64,000 nucleotides of DNA, taken from contig WNNJ02002991.1 of the NCBI GenBank assembly GCA_012934845.2, positions 143,383 to 207,382 of the forward strand, written 5' to 3'. Under the pieces are notes generated by a model. The model had not been told where the DNA came from and made no database searches. It worked only from the letters and a program-made list of their open reading frames with translations. The position numbers and the translations under genes were made by a program. Position 1 is the stretch's first letter, and the number at the start of each line of letters is the position of its first letter. The DNA comes from Pomphorhynchus laevis. Lineage: Eukaryota; Acanthocephala; Palaeacanthocephala; Echinorhynchida; Pomphorhynchidae. Below are positions 1 to 12,605 of this stretch, one piece after another.

Positions 1-289
1 CCATCCTTAAAAACTAAGCAAAGGTTGTTTCTGAATTGTCGGTGCACTTGTTGGATACTTAATGGATACACCATGTATAATGGTGGTGTACAGAGGTGCT
101 GAGTAAAATGGTCCATGATTTCTTATAAAATGCGTCATTTATAGGAAATAGTGTTGCTTTATTGCTTATCACCGAACGTCTTTGCGTTAAATTAAGGCTA
201 ATATCCATTACACTTCGTTCGAATTAATTATATGCAGATTATCAACTTATTTCCCTATGAAACTTGTGATTATATACATTCCAGGCTCA
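1..289. other. AT-rich stretch without recognisable gene
   Basis: I see no supported coding region, RNA gene or clear repeat here. It lies just upstream of the first LINE fragment and may be its decayed 5' part or unique sequence. Confidence 0.4.
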
Positions 290-2690
290 GCCGCCCCCTC
301 ACTTATGTTTTTTAACGACCTTGTCATCTTCTTTCTCACTGTTCATTGTCTTATACTCCTTCTTTTGTTTTCAATGACTTTAACATTCGTCTTGATCGCC
401 CGGGTGACTCTGACTCTATCACTCTAACTAATCTTTTTTTCTGATTTTAAGTATAAATTACTTTCAACAAACCTAACTCATATTTTTGGCGGTGCTCTCG
501 ACATCATTGCAGTTCCCAACTGCTTTCACGACTATACCTCCTTGTCAATTACTGATCATAGTTTGCTCGATCATTTCCTTGTCACTCTTACTCTTAATCG
601 TCCATATCCCCATATTTCTTCACCACTTTCAACATTAGCTACACTAAGTTGACCTTGGAAACTTCTCGATATCCTTATTTTCTGTTCTGCCTTACTCAAT
701 TCTTCACTCTTTTCGCTTCCACTTAACTATCTTTCTTCCGATGATCTATGCATTCTGTTTGATTCTGAACTTACGTCGATCCTTAATCACCTTCTACCCA
801 TTCGACCCCGACGTTTTCAGCGCTCGCATCATGCTCCCTAGTTCGATTCCGACTGTTGTCTTTCTACGCGTCGACTCCGTCGCTCTTTTCATGTTTAATC
901 GTTTTTTAAGCGTTCTCCAAACACACTCACTCCAAATATCCGTTTCCTATTTTTCTCTTCGCTGTTCCCATCTCATTCTTATGGTTACTAAGCGTGCTCT
1001 CTTTTGGCGAAATCAACTCGAGTCCTCTTCCAACTCTAAATCTCGTTGGAAAATCTTAAACTCAATTCTTTCAATATCACCTACCCCTTATAACACAAAT
1101 CCTGATAAATTTTCGTGTTATCTACAATCTAAGCTATCTAATTTACTTTCTTTTCTACCCATATGCCCCTTGTATCTTACTATACCGTTTTTTATATACG
1201 ACGTCGCTTGTGCACTTTTTAAGTTGCCTATTCATACCAGTTCTGATCCAGATAATTTGCCATATGTTTTCCTTCGTAATACCGCGAATTTGATCGCGAA
1301 AAACCGCTCTATGACATATTTTCTTACTCAATTCGCTTCAATATGCTACCTTCAGAATGGAAAACATCTATTATTCGGCCTATTCATAAATCTTGTGATA
1401 GTTTTGTGTGTACCAATTACCGTCCTATTTCACTAACCTCTATTCCATTAAAAATTCTGGAACGATTTATACTTGGTGAGCTGATAAGTTGGGACTGTTG
1501 TCGTGATATTGTCTCAGAAAGACAACATGGCTTTCTGTGTGGTCGTTCGACAACGTCTAATATCTTATTGAATCATGATCATTGGTTAAGTAATCTCGAT
1601 CAAGGGTACCCAACTGACGTATTATTCATCGATTTTCGACGTGCTTTTGATACTGTAAACCATAATATACTATTGTCCAAGCTGATTAATTATGGATTTG
1701 ATCCGGTTCATTCAAACTGGATTTGTAGTTATTTAAGAAACCGTACTTTTCGTGTTCGAGTAGGAAATTCACTATCTTTCTCATGTATATCTTCTTCAGG
1801 TGTTCCACAAGGATCTGTATTGGGGCATTACTTATTTAACATATTTATAAATGACATAGTATCCTGTTTTCGTCTGATTGTGTTCTGTACGCTGACGACT
1901 TAAAGGTTTGGCGTTGTATAGAATCATTTAAAGACGTTGAATTATTGCAATTCGAGTTGAATATAATGCTTAGATGATGTAGAAATAACAAATTGGATGT
2001 TAATTACGAGAAGTGTGCGCACATAACAATCGGTAAGGAATCCAATTCTTCATATTTCTTAAAGCAAAGAGAAGTAAGCACAGTTAGTACGTATAAAGAT
2101 TTGGGTATTATAACTAGTGGCTCTATGTGTTTTGAAGAGCACTCTCGATGTATTTCAGCAAAATGTCTTCGGCTTTTCTGGTGTATTCGCCGCTCGTTAT
2201 CGATACTTACCCCTCGAATTTTTAGGACAGTATTCTCCGCATTTTTGCTACCAATAATCGAATACGGCCTTCCAGCTTCCGCACTAATTTTTGTTAGAGA
2301 TACCTTGACCATCGAACGAGTGCTACGAGTATCTGCCAAGCATGTATTAGGTTTCCAAGGTTTGCCTTATGAGCGCCGTTTTGAGATATTAGGAATGAAC
2401 ACCCTTGAATCACGTAGATCATTCATTGACCTCGTTTATTTGCATCACTTAGTTATGCTTGGTTATGGGGGTGATTCTTTAAAACAACTAACTTCAATAA
2501 ACACTCACAATCGCACAAGATGACATAAAGCTAAATTGAGAAAGCAGCAAGTATGCAAATCGGTGGTTATAACGTCATTTCCGCATAGCGCGATCAATGC
2601 TTGGAATGAATTGGACAGCTTAATAGTTACTATGCAGTCGACTAAATAATTTCGTCAGAAATTAAAACAACATTCATCTTGCGGATGATT
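290..2690 (+). mobile_element. Decayed LINE (CR1/Jockey-like), endonuclease end plus reverse transcriptase
   Basis: A non-LTR retrotransposon read in several frames. At about 370-600 lies the end of an apurinic-type endonuclease (FNDFNIRLDRPGD, then THIFGGALD and a TDH motif). From about 1340 the reverse transcriptase follows: YRPISL, then FIDFRRAFDTVNH, SGVPQGSVLG, and ADDLKVW at about 1889-1911. The C-terminal part continues to about 2523 (YKDLGI, LPIIEYG), and a tail with an AWNEL block ends near 2680. The frame is shifted between endonuclease and RT, has stops in the endonuclease part and again after the ADD motif, so it is not active. Clade assignment rests on motif style only. Other frames across 741-1436 are overlaps of this element. 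Confidence 0.85.
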
Positions 2691-2714
2691 TTTAGTTTAT
2701 TTTTGTTTTTATTT

Positions 2715-3274
2715 CTATATTACCCACCTGTCCAACATTAAGAGCTGTACTGAGCTCCTCTGTTGTGCTCTATAATAATTGTGACGAACAAAAGTTGTTC
2801 CACCAATTCTACAGGACAGAATATGCTTCAAGTCTGTGCCCTCTCCACATTTACAACGGAGCTTCTGTTCCGGGTTTATATTGTACCTTACACCGACTGC
2901 GATCTCAAATTGCTTTGATGTCAAACACCAACCAAATCTCTTCCGTGGCATTGTTGTTAGCCACGTTGACGCATTCCTTCGACTTGCATGATCAAGAATA
3001 GTTGACCATTTCTCATCGGATTCTATGATCTGTTTCGAACCTTTATGATAATGTCATCCTGTGCAGTGATACCATTGATTTCTGCGGAGTCCGTCATATT
3101 CTGGTGTGCGATTGCTAATGGGTTTTCAAAATTTATAGAGGTGCATGCCATGGGGTCGCGAATTTCCATACCTCCATGTCGAACTGAAAGTGAGCAAATA
3201 TCCGCAAAGGTGTGTCTATAGGGGGCAGCCTCGAATAATGAAGGTATAAACTTCGCCAAGATTGCACTCTTCAA
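2715..3274 (-). mobile_element. LINE C-terminal fragment with CxCGxxxxxxHxxxC knuckle
   Basis: Two minus-strand pieces belong to the C-terminal part of another LINE family. The upstream one (3274-3023) has the RHGGMEIRDP block that follows the RT thumb in these elements. The downstream one (2951-2715) has KCGEGTDLKHILSCRIGG followed by FVRHNYYRAQ, the zinc-knuckle-like CG-H-C-GG signature and the RHN motif of LINE C-termini. RT catalytic motifs are absent, so this is a 5'-truncated, frame-broken copy. It abuts the tail of the plus-strand LINE. Confidence 0.7.
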
Positions 3275-3780
3275 TAATAATAATATATTTTTTTAAAACA
3301 TTTATTGTAAATCAAATAAACACAAGAGTTTCAAAGTCCCCCGAATGGGTAACAGTAGAACAATCCCTAACGGATCACAATTGAAATAAAAAATAAGATA
3401 TTAAATTTGAGCATCCTGGCACGACTGTATCTTGAATTATAAGATCTTCTATCGTATCACCAATACAATTTTCCATTGCAATTCCTGCAAGCCTTTCAGT
3501 ACTCGACCTCGCATTTCGCAATGAGATTGAAACCAGCCTAGCCATTATAAAACCAATGTCCACTATTATAATAATATTTTTTAACTATTAATTTTATTAA
3601 TAATAAAATTATAATTACATTTACAAGGTTACCCGCTAATGGGTCCCATAAAAACATTATGTTTGAAACCATTTTAAATTGGGTTGTTTCTGGTAGATCG
3701 TGTTAACCGAATGCACATCGACGAAACCCTTGCCAACGCAAATTCGATTCTACATCGAAGGAAATTAATTCATTACTGTC
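3275..3780. other. Unassigned AT-rich stretch
   Basis: A 62-codon minus-strand frame at 3375-3563 has no recognisable motif and no splice context. The stretch lies between two LINE fragments and is probably unrecognised element debris. Confidence 0.35.
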
Positions 3781-4240
3781 TCATCCAAATTCATGTATCA
3801 TGAACGACGAAAACGAGCTAAATATGGTAAAAGGGTTGGGCCTATTGAGAGAACGCACTTTGTACCGATGATTCTTGCTGCGAATGGGGGCACTGGATTT
3901 TTGCCTCGAAGAGCATGATATGAATCACGGAAAGACGGAGTAATTGAGCGAAAATCACGTCTGAGAGAGCGGTGATAGACTCGAAAAGCATGACGGAGTC
4001 GACGCTTTGAGAGTAGGCATTGGATGTCAAACCATGGGGCACGGTGCAAGCGACGGTGTGGGGAGAGACTTGAAGGGAAAGAGAAGATCGAGAATGAATG
4101 TGAGTTTAGAGTCGAAGAGAAATGCGAGATCGTGAGGAGAGGAATATGTTATTGTTAGATAGGATAGAGACGATTTAAGTAAGGCAGAGCGGAGAAGGGA
4201 GAGGTCAAGATTTCTCCAATCTTCCCTGCTGATAATCCAT
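3780..4240 (-). mobile_element. LINE fragment: endonuclease-to-RT linker
   Basis: Reading the minus strand, APWFDIQCLLSKRRLR followed by FRVYHRSLRRDFRS matches the PWF-x-x-x-C-R linker between endonuclease and reverse transcriptase in CR1/Jockey-type LINEs. It lies 3' of the RT of the neighbouring minus-strand copy (4285-5840), the wrong order for one element, so it is a separate copy or a rearranged piece. Confidence 0.65.
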
Positions 4241-4284
4241 CTCCCTTCAATGACATCTCCTTAATTTATTTATATCGCCTTATT

Positions 4285-5840
4285 ATAATTTAAAGTGGCA
4301 AATGCGTGCCAGCTGCACGCTTACAAGTCCACTAACTAAAAAACAGCAAAAGTCATACAGATAAATTTCATAAATTGTTTAAATGGAATTGGATTTGGCG
4401 TATGAAGCACGGCATTGATGTTGATTGGCGGATATGAATTGGCAGTTGATTTCACAAGAGAGGAGCAGCCACAACGAAGGAGCGGAAGCCAAAAGAGGTA
4501 GAGTAGTTTGGGACATGTAAATGAAGGGAATTACGGGAACGCAGAGCACAATACACAGTACGAGAATTGTCGAGAAAAGGAAGGTTGAGAAATGAAGGGG
4601 TATGAGAAGTTATAAGGCGAAAAGCAGTGATAAGAAGACGAATTTGAACACGACAATAAATGGTAGGCCAATCAATAGAAACAAGATAGTGGGATGTATG
4701 ATCAAAACGACGAAGACGGGGGAGAACTCGGACGGCAGCGTTGATGATGCGTTGTTAAGGAAGAAGAGTGGATTTAGGTGAGTTGGAAAATAGACTAAGA
4801 CAATAATAAAAGGAGAGAAGATATGAGAGTCATACAAGAAGGGAAATCGATCAATCTACGAACTTGACGGGGGTTGCAAAGTATCAAGGCAGATGAGCGT
4901 ACTTTATCTCTAACGAAAGGTTTAAGTGAAAGTCGGTTGTCGAAATAGAAGCCTAGGAAAACGAGATTATCAACGATAGGAAGAATTATGGAATTTAATG
5001 ATACGGAGGGAGGTTCTACGCCGAAGCTTCGAGGTAGGATCCACATAATTTTAGATTTATTAGGATTCAGAGAAAGTCGAAGGGAAGAAAGATGATTGGA
5101 AATTGAGACAAGACAGCTGGAAACAGAAACACTGAGATCATGAATACGATAAGCAGGTGCATGAGTATAGATGAGAATGTCATCAGCGTATTGCATAGAA
5201 TGGAAGTTAAATGTATAAAAAATAGAAGAAAATCACCTAGAAGAAGAGAGAAAAGCAAAGGGCCTAATACGGATCCTTGTGGAACAACGGACGGATTGGA
5301 CGAAGGATGGGAGGGAGAAGAGTTAGAATAGACGCGAAATGTACGGTTTGATAGATATGAAGAAAACTATGATACAGTGGGTATGGAGAAGCCTTAATGA
5401 TGACGAAGGCGATGTAGAAAAATCCAGTGATCGACGATGTCAAACGCAAACGATAGATCACGAGAAACTATGACACGACATAATTTTTGATCGCGCGTGA
5501 TGAGTAAGTCGTTATAAACTTTAAGACATGCAATTTCAGTAGAGTGATTAGAGCGAAAAGCAGCTTGGAAAGGAGGAAACGAGTTAGAGGAAAATAGATA
5601 TGCATTAACTTGATTGAGAACAAGACGCTCAAGGAGTTTGAAGATGGTTGGAATAAGTGAGATAGGACGGTACGAAGATGGTAGTGAGGGGTCAAGAGAT
5701 TGCTCTTTGAGGAGAGTACAAACAGTAAGTTTATGACAAGTTTATAATATTTCGTAAGAGAGATAGAGTAACGTGGATAAATGATATGATAACATGAGGT
5801 AAGTATTTCTTCCTCATTATATCCATATACTTTCATCGTA
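4285..5840 (-). mobile_element. LINE (CR1/L2-like) reverse transcriptase to 3' end
   Basis: On the minus strand from about 5690 downward: SYRPISLIPTIFKLLERLVL, then FQAAFRSNHSTEIACL, then at about 5196 MQYADDILIYTHA (the YADD catalytic box), LNPNKSKIMW and LVFLGFYFDNRLS. Near 4470-4430 is the LINE tail signature FRSFVVAAPLLWNQLP, ending near 4290. Frames are broken in several places. The same 3' end recurs on the plus strand at 57985-58200 (RSFLVAAPLAWNQLP), and an internal piece at 55190-55385, so this is one family with at least three copies here. Confidence 0.85.
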
Positions 5841-7871
5841 TAAGTTTAGCGTATTATATTAATTCTCTATCGAATTTTTATAACGAGATAATCTTCAATC
5901 TTATGTACTTATCCTACAGTACTTCTATAATGACCTTTTTTCTTTTTATTATCGTGATCGCGCAAAATAGCCTTGTGCTAATGCTCTTTATGTAATAATA
6001 ATTTTATTACAATAATTCCTTTAAATTTGATGTATTAAAAGTGTAAATCGTGTCTTTTAATAAATTAATACAGCATTTGTTTTATACAGTTGTTTTGTAA
6101 ATTTTTCATCTGACAGAAAGCCTTGTAAATAGGTAGCTTAAAGCTGTTAACTGTTTGTTTGCATTCTCGGTGTCCGACGAGTTTTGCTTCCTTGAACAAG
6201 TTAGGTATCTTGTTTTTAATAACTATTTATACAGATTTTATCCAATCATTTCTACTGGCTAGCGAGTCTTATGTAATATTATCATTAAGGTATTTTAATT
6301 AAAGCTTTTGTTTTTTGATTTTGGTATGAATTCATGATAGCGAATATTTACACGAAAACGTTATATAAAGACGATAAAATACGGATTTTTGTTTACTTCA
6401 TTCTTAGTGCAAGGTGTTATACATTCGGAGCGAATACTAGGTTATGCTTGCAATAGTTTTTCTACTTATTTAGAAAAGCTACTTTGCTATCCTCATGAAC
6501 TAAAGTATTAGTTCAATTAAATCATATTTTGGGTTATATTTAAAATACCCTATATCTTCCTACCTTTGTTATTAGGATTTGTAACTCTTTAGTTACTTTT
6601 TTAAACGTTTGAAATTAATTATAATTTGAATTGGGATTAAAGAAAAACAGATGTGATATTGTCATACTTTACCAAATATATCGGTATACTACTCATAATA
6701 AAATTAATTATCTCTTCTAGATATACGTAGTGGGGCTCTATGATGCAGCTAACCGATTTCCAAAGTTTGTAAATTGCTTAATCTTGTTAAAACACTTTGC
6801 TACAATTATTGAAGTTTAGAAATAGGGTTTGGATTGCTGCTATGTGGGCTTAGTTTCCTATTTCTCGGCGTGATTTTATTTTTCGATAAAGGATTACTGG
6901 CATTAGGCAATGTGTGTATATACGTCGGGATTCGGTATTTAATTAAAGTATTGATTTGCATATATGAAATTAGTTATTTTGTAAATTCTTATTTAATTAA
7001 TTAATTTTAAAAGGCATTGCTGGCATCATGGAATGTCTGTATTTGAGCTTCGATATTTAAATAAATGTTATTGAATTGATAAACTATTATATTTTTTAGT
7101 TTATTAAATATTATATTTAATATTATATTTATATTATTTTTTGATTAAATATTTTTTTTTATATTTAATAATATTATATAAATATTATATTTATATTATA
7201 GCAAATTGATTCTAGCAAATTCGTATAATAAAAAAATGAAGAAATATCGTTATTCAGAATTTTTTTAATTAATAAATTAAATAAATTATAGAAAATAAAT
7301 TACAGGGTAAATAGAATATGAAAGTATTTAGTTTATTCAATTCTATATTGTTATATGAAAGATCTTTAATTAATAACATTAAAAGAAACCATCATTTTTA
7401 TGTTATCTCTTGAATTTTCTTTAGTATCTACTTTAAAACTCATTATATTATATGTTTGATAAATTTTTATAAATTAGGTCTACTTTAATAATTTTTTACA
7501 TTTTGATTAGGCTTTTTTAATTCTGAATTATACTAATTCTTTAGTATCTTATAATTTTTTGAAATATTGAATGCCCAATTTCAGATATTTTTGTTTCTGG
7601 CTATAATATCAAATGTCTATCTTAGTCTTTTATTAAAATTATAATAAATTTACGATTAAGCAATAATAAATGTTAGAATTTATATATATTTTTTTATTTA
7701 AAAATACATTATTAATAATACTGGATAAAATAATTAATTCAAATTATTTGATTATTATTTTTTTAAATATCATGTAGAATTGCTTTTGGGTCAAATTTAA
7801 TAAAATAATATGAAAAAATGTAGCTTCAGTTAATTGATATTAATTATTTAAAAATGTACAATCTTAAAATT
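5841..7871. other. AT-rich intergenic DNA
   Basis: No reading frame of interest, RNA gene or satellite. A segment at about 7540-7607 (TTTTTTGAAATATTGAATG, TTTGTTTCTGGCTATAAT) recurs at about 8813-8890 as a direct repeat. Runs of T and TA make up much of 7080-7720. Confidence 0.5.
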
Positions 7872-8178
7872 GTAATTTTTTTGAAGATGCTAACAGAAGT
7901 TAGTGAAATATCAAAAATAATTTTTTCTTTCCTTTGATCCAGCTCCAATAATTATTTATCAATAATGGATCAAATATATAATATATAACAATATAAACAA
8001 ATATATAAACATATATTATATTACGATGAGAAGTATTATATTAAATAAATAGTAAAATAAATTATAAATAGTTGATACTAATCCATTATTGATAAAGAAT
8101 TATTGGAGCTGGATCAAAGAAAAGAGGAAATTATTTTTGATATTTTGCTAACTGCTGTTAGCATCTTCAGAAAATTAC
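7872..8178. repeat. Foldback element, arms about 98 bp
   Basis: The left arm (7872-7970) and right arm (8082-8178) are inverted copies: GAAGATGCTAACAG against CTGTTAGCATCTTC at the outside, CAATAATGGAT against ATCCATTATTG at the inside, with TTTGATCCAGCTCCAATAAT in between. An AT-rich spacer of about 110 bp separates them. The same arms flank a LINE fragment at 55040-55530, with a partial copy near 55640. This is a MITE-like foldback family without coding capacity. Confidence 0.75.
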
Positions 8179-9560
8179 TCCAAAATTATCTGAAAAATAA
8201 ATTAAATTACTAAAAAATGATCAAATTGTAAGATTTGACAGAAATTATTGGATTAATATATATAATCATATCATAATATGATATCATATCTTATCCTCAT
8301 AAATTGCATTCACCTTTAGTTTATATTAATATAAAATCGAATTACATACTTGGTCGATATTAGCTTTGAATTCTTGCGATGGGCCGGATGAAAGTGCTCA
8401 GGGGGCCGGATCCGCCCGCTGGTCGCTAGTTGTTCATATGTGCTTAGGTTAAATTGCGTATATTTATCGTATATATTTAATTGCTTAAAAAACATTTCAT
8501 GATAATTGAATATTTTTGAACTTTAATTTCGTATTATTTATTCTTTCATTGCTATCTTTTCTATTCGTCTTTGATGAGTAGATTGACAACTTGACGTTAC
8601 CACATATTTTCTTCCTATTCTAAAGTTTCATATTTGGTATTTTCATTTCGAACCCGTATTTTTTCTATTTCATTAGAACATTTTTTATAATCCATCTATT
8701 TATTTTCATTGGTACATTTTTTCTATTTTAAACTTTGATAAATCTATTGCAATTTTATGTATTCAATGTTAAAGTTCAATCTGTTCATGCTCCAGCCTTT
8801 AACCATTCTCAGTCTTTAGTATTTTATAATTTTTTGAAATATTGAATGGCCAATGTCAGAATTCTATATTTTTGTTTCTGGCTATAATATTGTTCTTTAA
8901 ATCCTTATTCATTTAGTATTTTATGAATCGATTGAAATACCACTTTTTAATGCATTAGTATTTACTCACATTTCATTTTTATCAATTTAATTCACAATGA
9001 GGATTTTATTAATTTTAATTCAAACGGCTTTATAAAAGCTAAAATCGTAAATTTTATGCTTTATAGCTGCTATTTCTCGTCGGTTTATTCTTACTTGCCG
9101 GTATTGAGCGAACATTAAGGTTATGTTTTCAACGGAATAAAATTGTTTCCACTGGATTTACATTTGTTGGTATTACATTAATTCTGCTAGGATGGGCGAT
9201 TATCGGTTTGCTCTTCGAAATCTACGGACTTCTCAATTTATTTGGGTATTACATTGCATATGGGATTTGCTTCAATATTGACATTTTAGAGGATTATTGC
9301 CAACTATTATTGTGTTCCTGCGACAGCTTCCGATCATTGGGCATATGTTGGTTTTACCTGGAATAAGTCAGGTGATTTTTTGATGTTCAATTTATACTAA
9401 TTTTTATATCAAATGTCTTATTAATATCAATTATGTTGCAGAGGAGGACCAAAAGGATCATTAGCAAAGAGCAATGGCTAATGCCAGCGCATTTTCTCTT
9501 TATCTGCCAACTTATTTGTATTTTACAAGAAAATGAGAGATTTCCGTGGGCATTTTTTCT
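8179..9560. other. AT-rich intergenic DNA with a GC-rich patch
   Basis: At about 8376-8430 there is an island of GC-rich sequence (GGGCCGGATG twice in about 30 bp) that I cannot assign. The second copy of the roughly 75-bp direct repeat lies at 8813-8890. No coding region is supported. Confidence 0.4.
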
Positions 9561-9975
9561 GTTTGTATGATGTGGCAGCCACGAAAGAATCGACAAAACG
9601 ATGCCATGTACCGTTTCTTCATTATTTTGACTAATCAGTGCCAGATACCTCTCACTACTGAATGCAGAGGAGGACCGGCTACAATAAAACATTTTAAATC
9701 AATTCTAAACTAGAAAATGATAGATTTTCATGGAAATGTTTCTGTTTGTATGATGTGGCAGACACGAAAGAATCGACAAAACGATACCAGGTTCCGTTTC
9801 GTCATTAATTTGACTCATCAGCGCCAGATACCTCCCACTACTGAATGCAGAGGATCTCCTCTGCATTCAGTAGTGGGTGGTATCTGGCACTGATTAGTCA
9901 AAATAATGACGAAACGGTACATGGCATCGTTTTGTCGATTCTTTCGTGGCTGCCACATCATACAAACAAATTCTA
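9561..9975. repeat. Foldback cluster: two direct and one inverted copy of a 110-bp unit
   Basis: The unit TGTTTGTATGATGTGGCAG ... CACTACTGAATGCAGAGGA appears forward at about 9561-9673 and 9748-9852, and inverted at about 9855-9975. The junction at 9842-9870 is a tight palindrome (CTGAATGCAGAGGA | TCCTCTGCATTCAG). The 101-codon minus-strand frame at 9387-9692 runs through this repeat and is not a gene. Confidence 0.75.
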
Positions 9976-11665
9976 AACTAATTTAAAACATTTTAAATTA
10001 ATCCAAAGTCATTAATTAGTCATTGCTAAATTAATTTAAAAGTCTACAATAAAACATTTTAAATCGATTTAAAACATTTTCAATTAATATAGTGTATGTA
10101 CATTTACTTTTAAGTCAATAATTACTCATTGATTTTTCTGGTGTCAGATATAATCGCAGTCTTTTAGATATCTTCTTTTCATTTAAAGCTTTCTAAACCA
10201 GCAATCTAGATATGAATTATTTTTTAATTATTGTTGCAACTGATTTATTCGTTACAGACATTTTTGAACAAGCAGCACTGATTTGTCATAACTCAACAGG
10301 GATAATCAATTAAGCAACTTAACATCTTATGGAGTTGCTTCTAACCGCCCACGTCGATAAAAGAGAACGGTGAGGATATTGTTCCCTCATTAGCATAAAA
10401 AGCTGTGAGTATATTGCAGCAGTGAGTATATTGTGATTAAGTTACAGGATTAAAAAGAGCTTAAATCAGAATTACCGGATTTTTAAGTTCGACTATTTGA
10501 TTACCAAGTAGAATAATCAAGTACAGTGAATTAATTTTATCAAACTAGTTTTATTTATGTACGGGTTAATTTGCAATAACTAAGTGCCAGAGCGCATAAT
10601 TTTAACATTTATTTAAATAAATATTGATTATCTTGTTTTTGCAAAATGCTCGCATTTATTCAGTATTTATTAGTTTAAAAGTTATACATTTTAAGGATCG
10701 ATGTCACAACCATTAAATAATTTTAATTTTAATAAAGTTGAACTTTATTGAAATTATATTTTATGAAAAAAATTTAAACCAATTTAATATATCAAAGCTG
10801 GTTGTCTCTTTCATTGAACTCACAAATATGCAGTGTATAATTCTATCAAATTACTCCCTAGTTCCATCATAATTGAATAATGACAGTGAAATGTCAATGA
10901 GTTATACATCCTTAAAAGCTAATGTTTCAGTTCGTACCTCGCATGGATTATTAACAAATTCAATCAACATATTTAAAATCACTTGAATACATTTACTACC
11001 TAATTTACGAATATGAGTATTTGGGATTCTGCTGTTATTAATAAGATATTTTGGAACAATAGCCGAAAAATGTCATGTTTTATAGTCAATCTATAAGCTT
11101 TAATAAGAATATCTTATAATATATTTTTATTGAATTACAATTAAATCATTTACTTGCAAAAGGTTACTTTTTTAATTACTAAATATATTTAAAATGTTAA
11201 AATTAATGATTTATATTTCGCATGCTCAAACTTTTCAGAAATAAGTTTGAACAATATCACGCATTTAACCGCTTTGAATTGCTAAAGCACCATATTTTTG
11301 CTTAGGTTATAGATCAAATGTTTGGTAGCCGTTCAATGGTTTGACGATTATGACTGAACGTAATAATGTGTATAACAAACCTTTTACTTCTTTAATTACT
11401 TATTTTACATTTTTAAAAGTTTGTATTTTTGATTCATATTTCGCAATTTTAATTAAACTTTAAAGCTCATACATAAACTACATTTTATTTTAATATGAAA
11501 ATCAACAGTTTGGCTGTTTTCCCGAGATACACATATCCCATTTTTACAAATGCCTAGATTTTATATCGGATATATGCAATTTTATATCGGGTTTCTTTAT
11601 TTGACCTTTTATCATAATTTTAAAACATGGTATTCTATCTATTAATCGTTTCATGGAATTTTAGA
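9976..11665. other. AT-rich intergenic DNA
   Basis: Short dispersed copies of AAAACATTTTAAAT occur at 9690-10085. Beyond that I see nothing that supports a gene or RNA. Confidence 0.45.
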
Positions 11666-11669
11666 ATGA

Positions 11670-12060
11670 AGCCGACTTAAGGATAAGAAGGTAGACTCAT
11701 TATATGTTCCATATGATAAGAAATGTAAAAATATCCCTAATTTGTAGAAACCCTGGAAAAAAATAAACCCTTTAAAAGAAAATATAAACCTCTATTCAAA
11801 CATAATGGTTTAGACATTTATTTTTCATGTTTTAAAAAATTCTAATAACCATCTGAACCTGAAGAAAATAAGACAAAGACCTGTTATCTTTTATTATATT
11901 TTTATAACATCCATTCTATAACATCCATTAGTATCGATTTCTTAGTAATTTCTGTAAAGTAAAATAAATAATTTATCTTGCGCGTATATTCGTTATATTG
12001 TTAACTTTCTACGATAAATAGATTTTTTTACAGTAATTTAAATAAATTTATTTAATGAAT
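11670..12060. repeat. Upstream part of lectin duplication, first copy
   Basis: GTAGACTCATTATATGTTCC through ATTGTTAACTTTCTACGATA matches 45980-46365 in pbl intron 5. A second, shorter version of its middle part lies at about 12985-13115. This upstream segment was therefore part of the duplicated unit, and the source locus has since been broken up by the foldback at 12118-12605. Confidence 0.65.
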
Positions 12061-12117
12061 TTAACAATAAATCTATTTCAACTATTGGTGACGCAATATC
12101 AAGTACGAAAGAATTTT

Positions 12118-12605
12118 AATACAACTTTTATAATTAACACGAACAGGAAAGTATAAACCTGTGCTTTTTCACAGCCTTCGTCGGGAAGCTTAACCCGGAA
12201 TGCGCCTACCACATTTCGACCTTAGTCTACTTATCACTACAAAGTGGTCTCATCAGTGTGGCCCTGTAGCTACACAACTTCGACAATACAAAGTCATCAG
12301 TAAACCTATATATGGAAGTCACTAAGCCCTAAGAAGCCACTGTTTTAGCAAACCTTACCAGATTTAAGCCTGATAACCGGTGGAGGAGCGTGCGCTTAGT
12401 GACTTCCATACAGAGGTTTACTGATGACTTAGTATTTTCGAAGTTGTGTAGCTACAGGGCCACACTGGTGAGACCACCCTGTAGTGATGAGTAGACTAAT
12501 GTCGAAATGCGGTAGGCGCATTCCGGGTTAAGCTTCCTTACAAAGGTTGTAAAAAAGCATGCATGTTTATACTTTCCTGTTCGTGTTAATTAAAAAAGTT
12601 GCATT
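12118..12605. repeat. Large foldback element, arms about 220 bp
   Basis: Outer ends CAACTTTTATAATTAACACG and CGTGTTAATTAAAAAAGTTG are inverted, and the arms stay paired inward through GGAAGCTTAACCCGGAATGC / GCATTCCGGGTTAAGCTTCC and GGCCCTGTAGCTACACAACT to about 12335 and 12395. A short unpaired centre lies at about 12340-12395. The arms are several percent diverged. There is no coding capacity. It interrupts DNA that is continuous in the duplicate at 45970-46430, so it inserted after or independently of the duplication. Confidence 0.8.

Noticed and set aside
741-1436. Long 231-codon plus-strand frame
   Set aside because: It overlaps the LINE in a different frame; the recognisable RT motifs lie in the frame starting near 1343 and the endonuclease motifs before 600.
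12150-12300. Hammerhead-like core (CTGATGAGACC...GGTCGAAA) on the minus strand of the 12.1-kb foldback
   Set aside because: Stem II and GAAA fit, but the base next to the putative cleavage site cannot pair to form stem I in any arrangement I tried.
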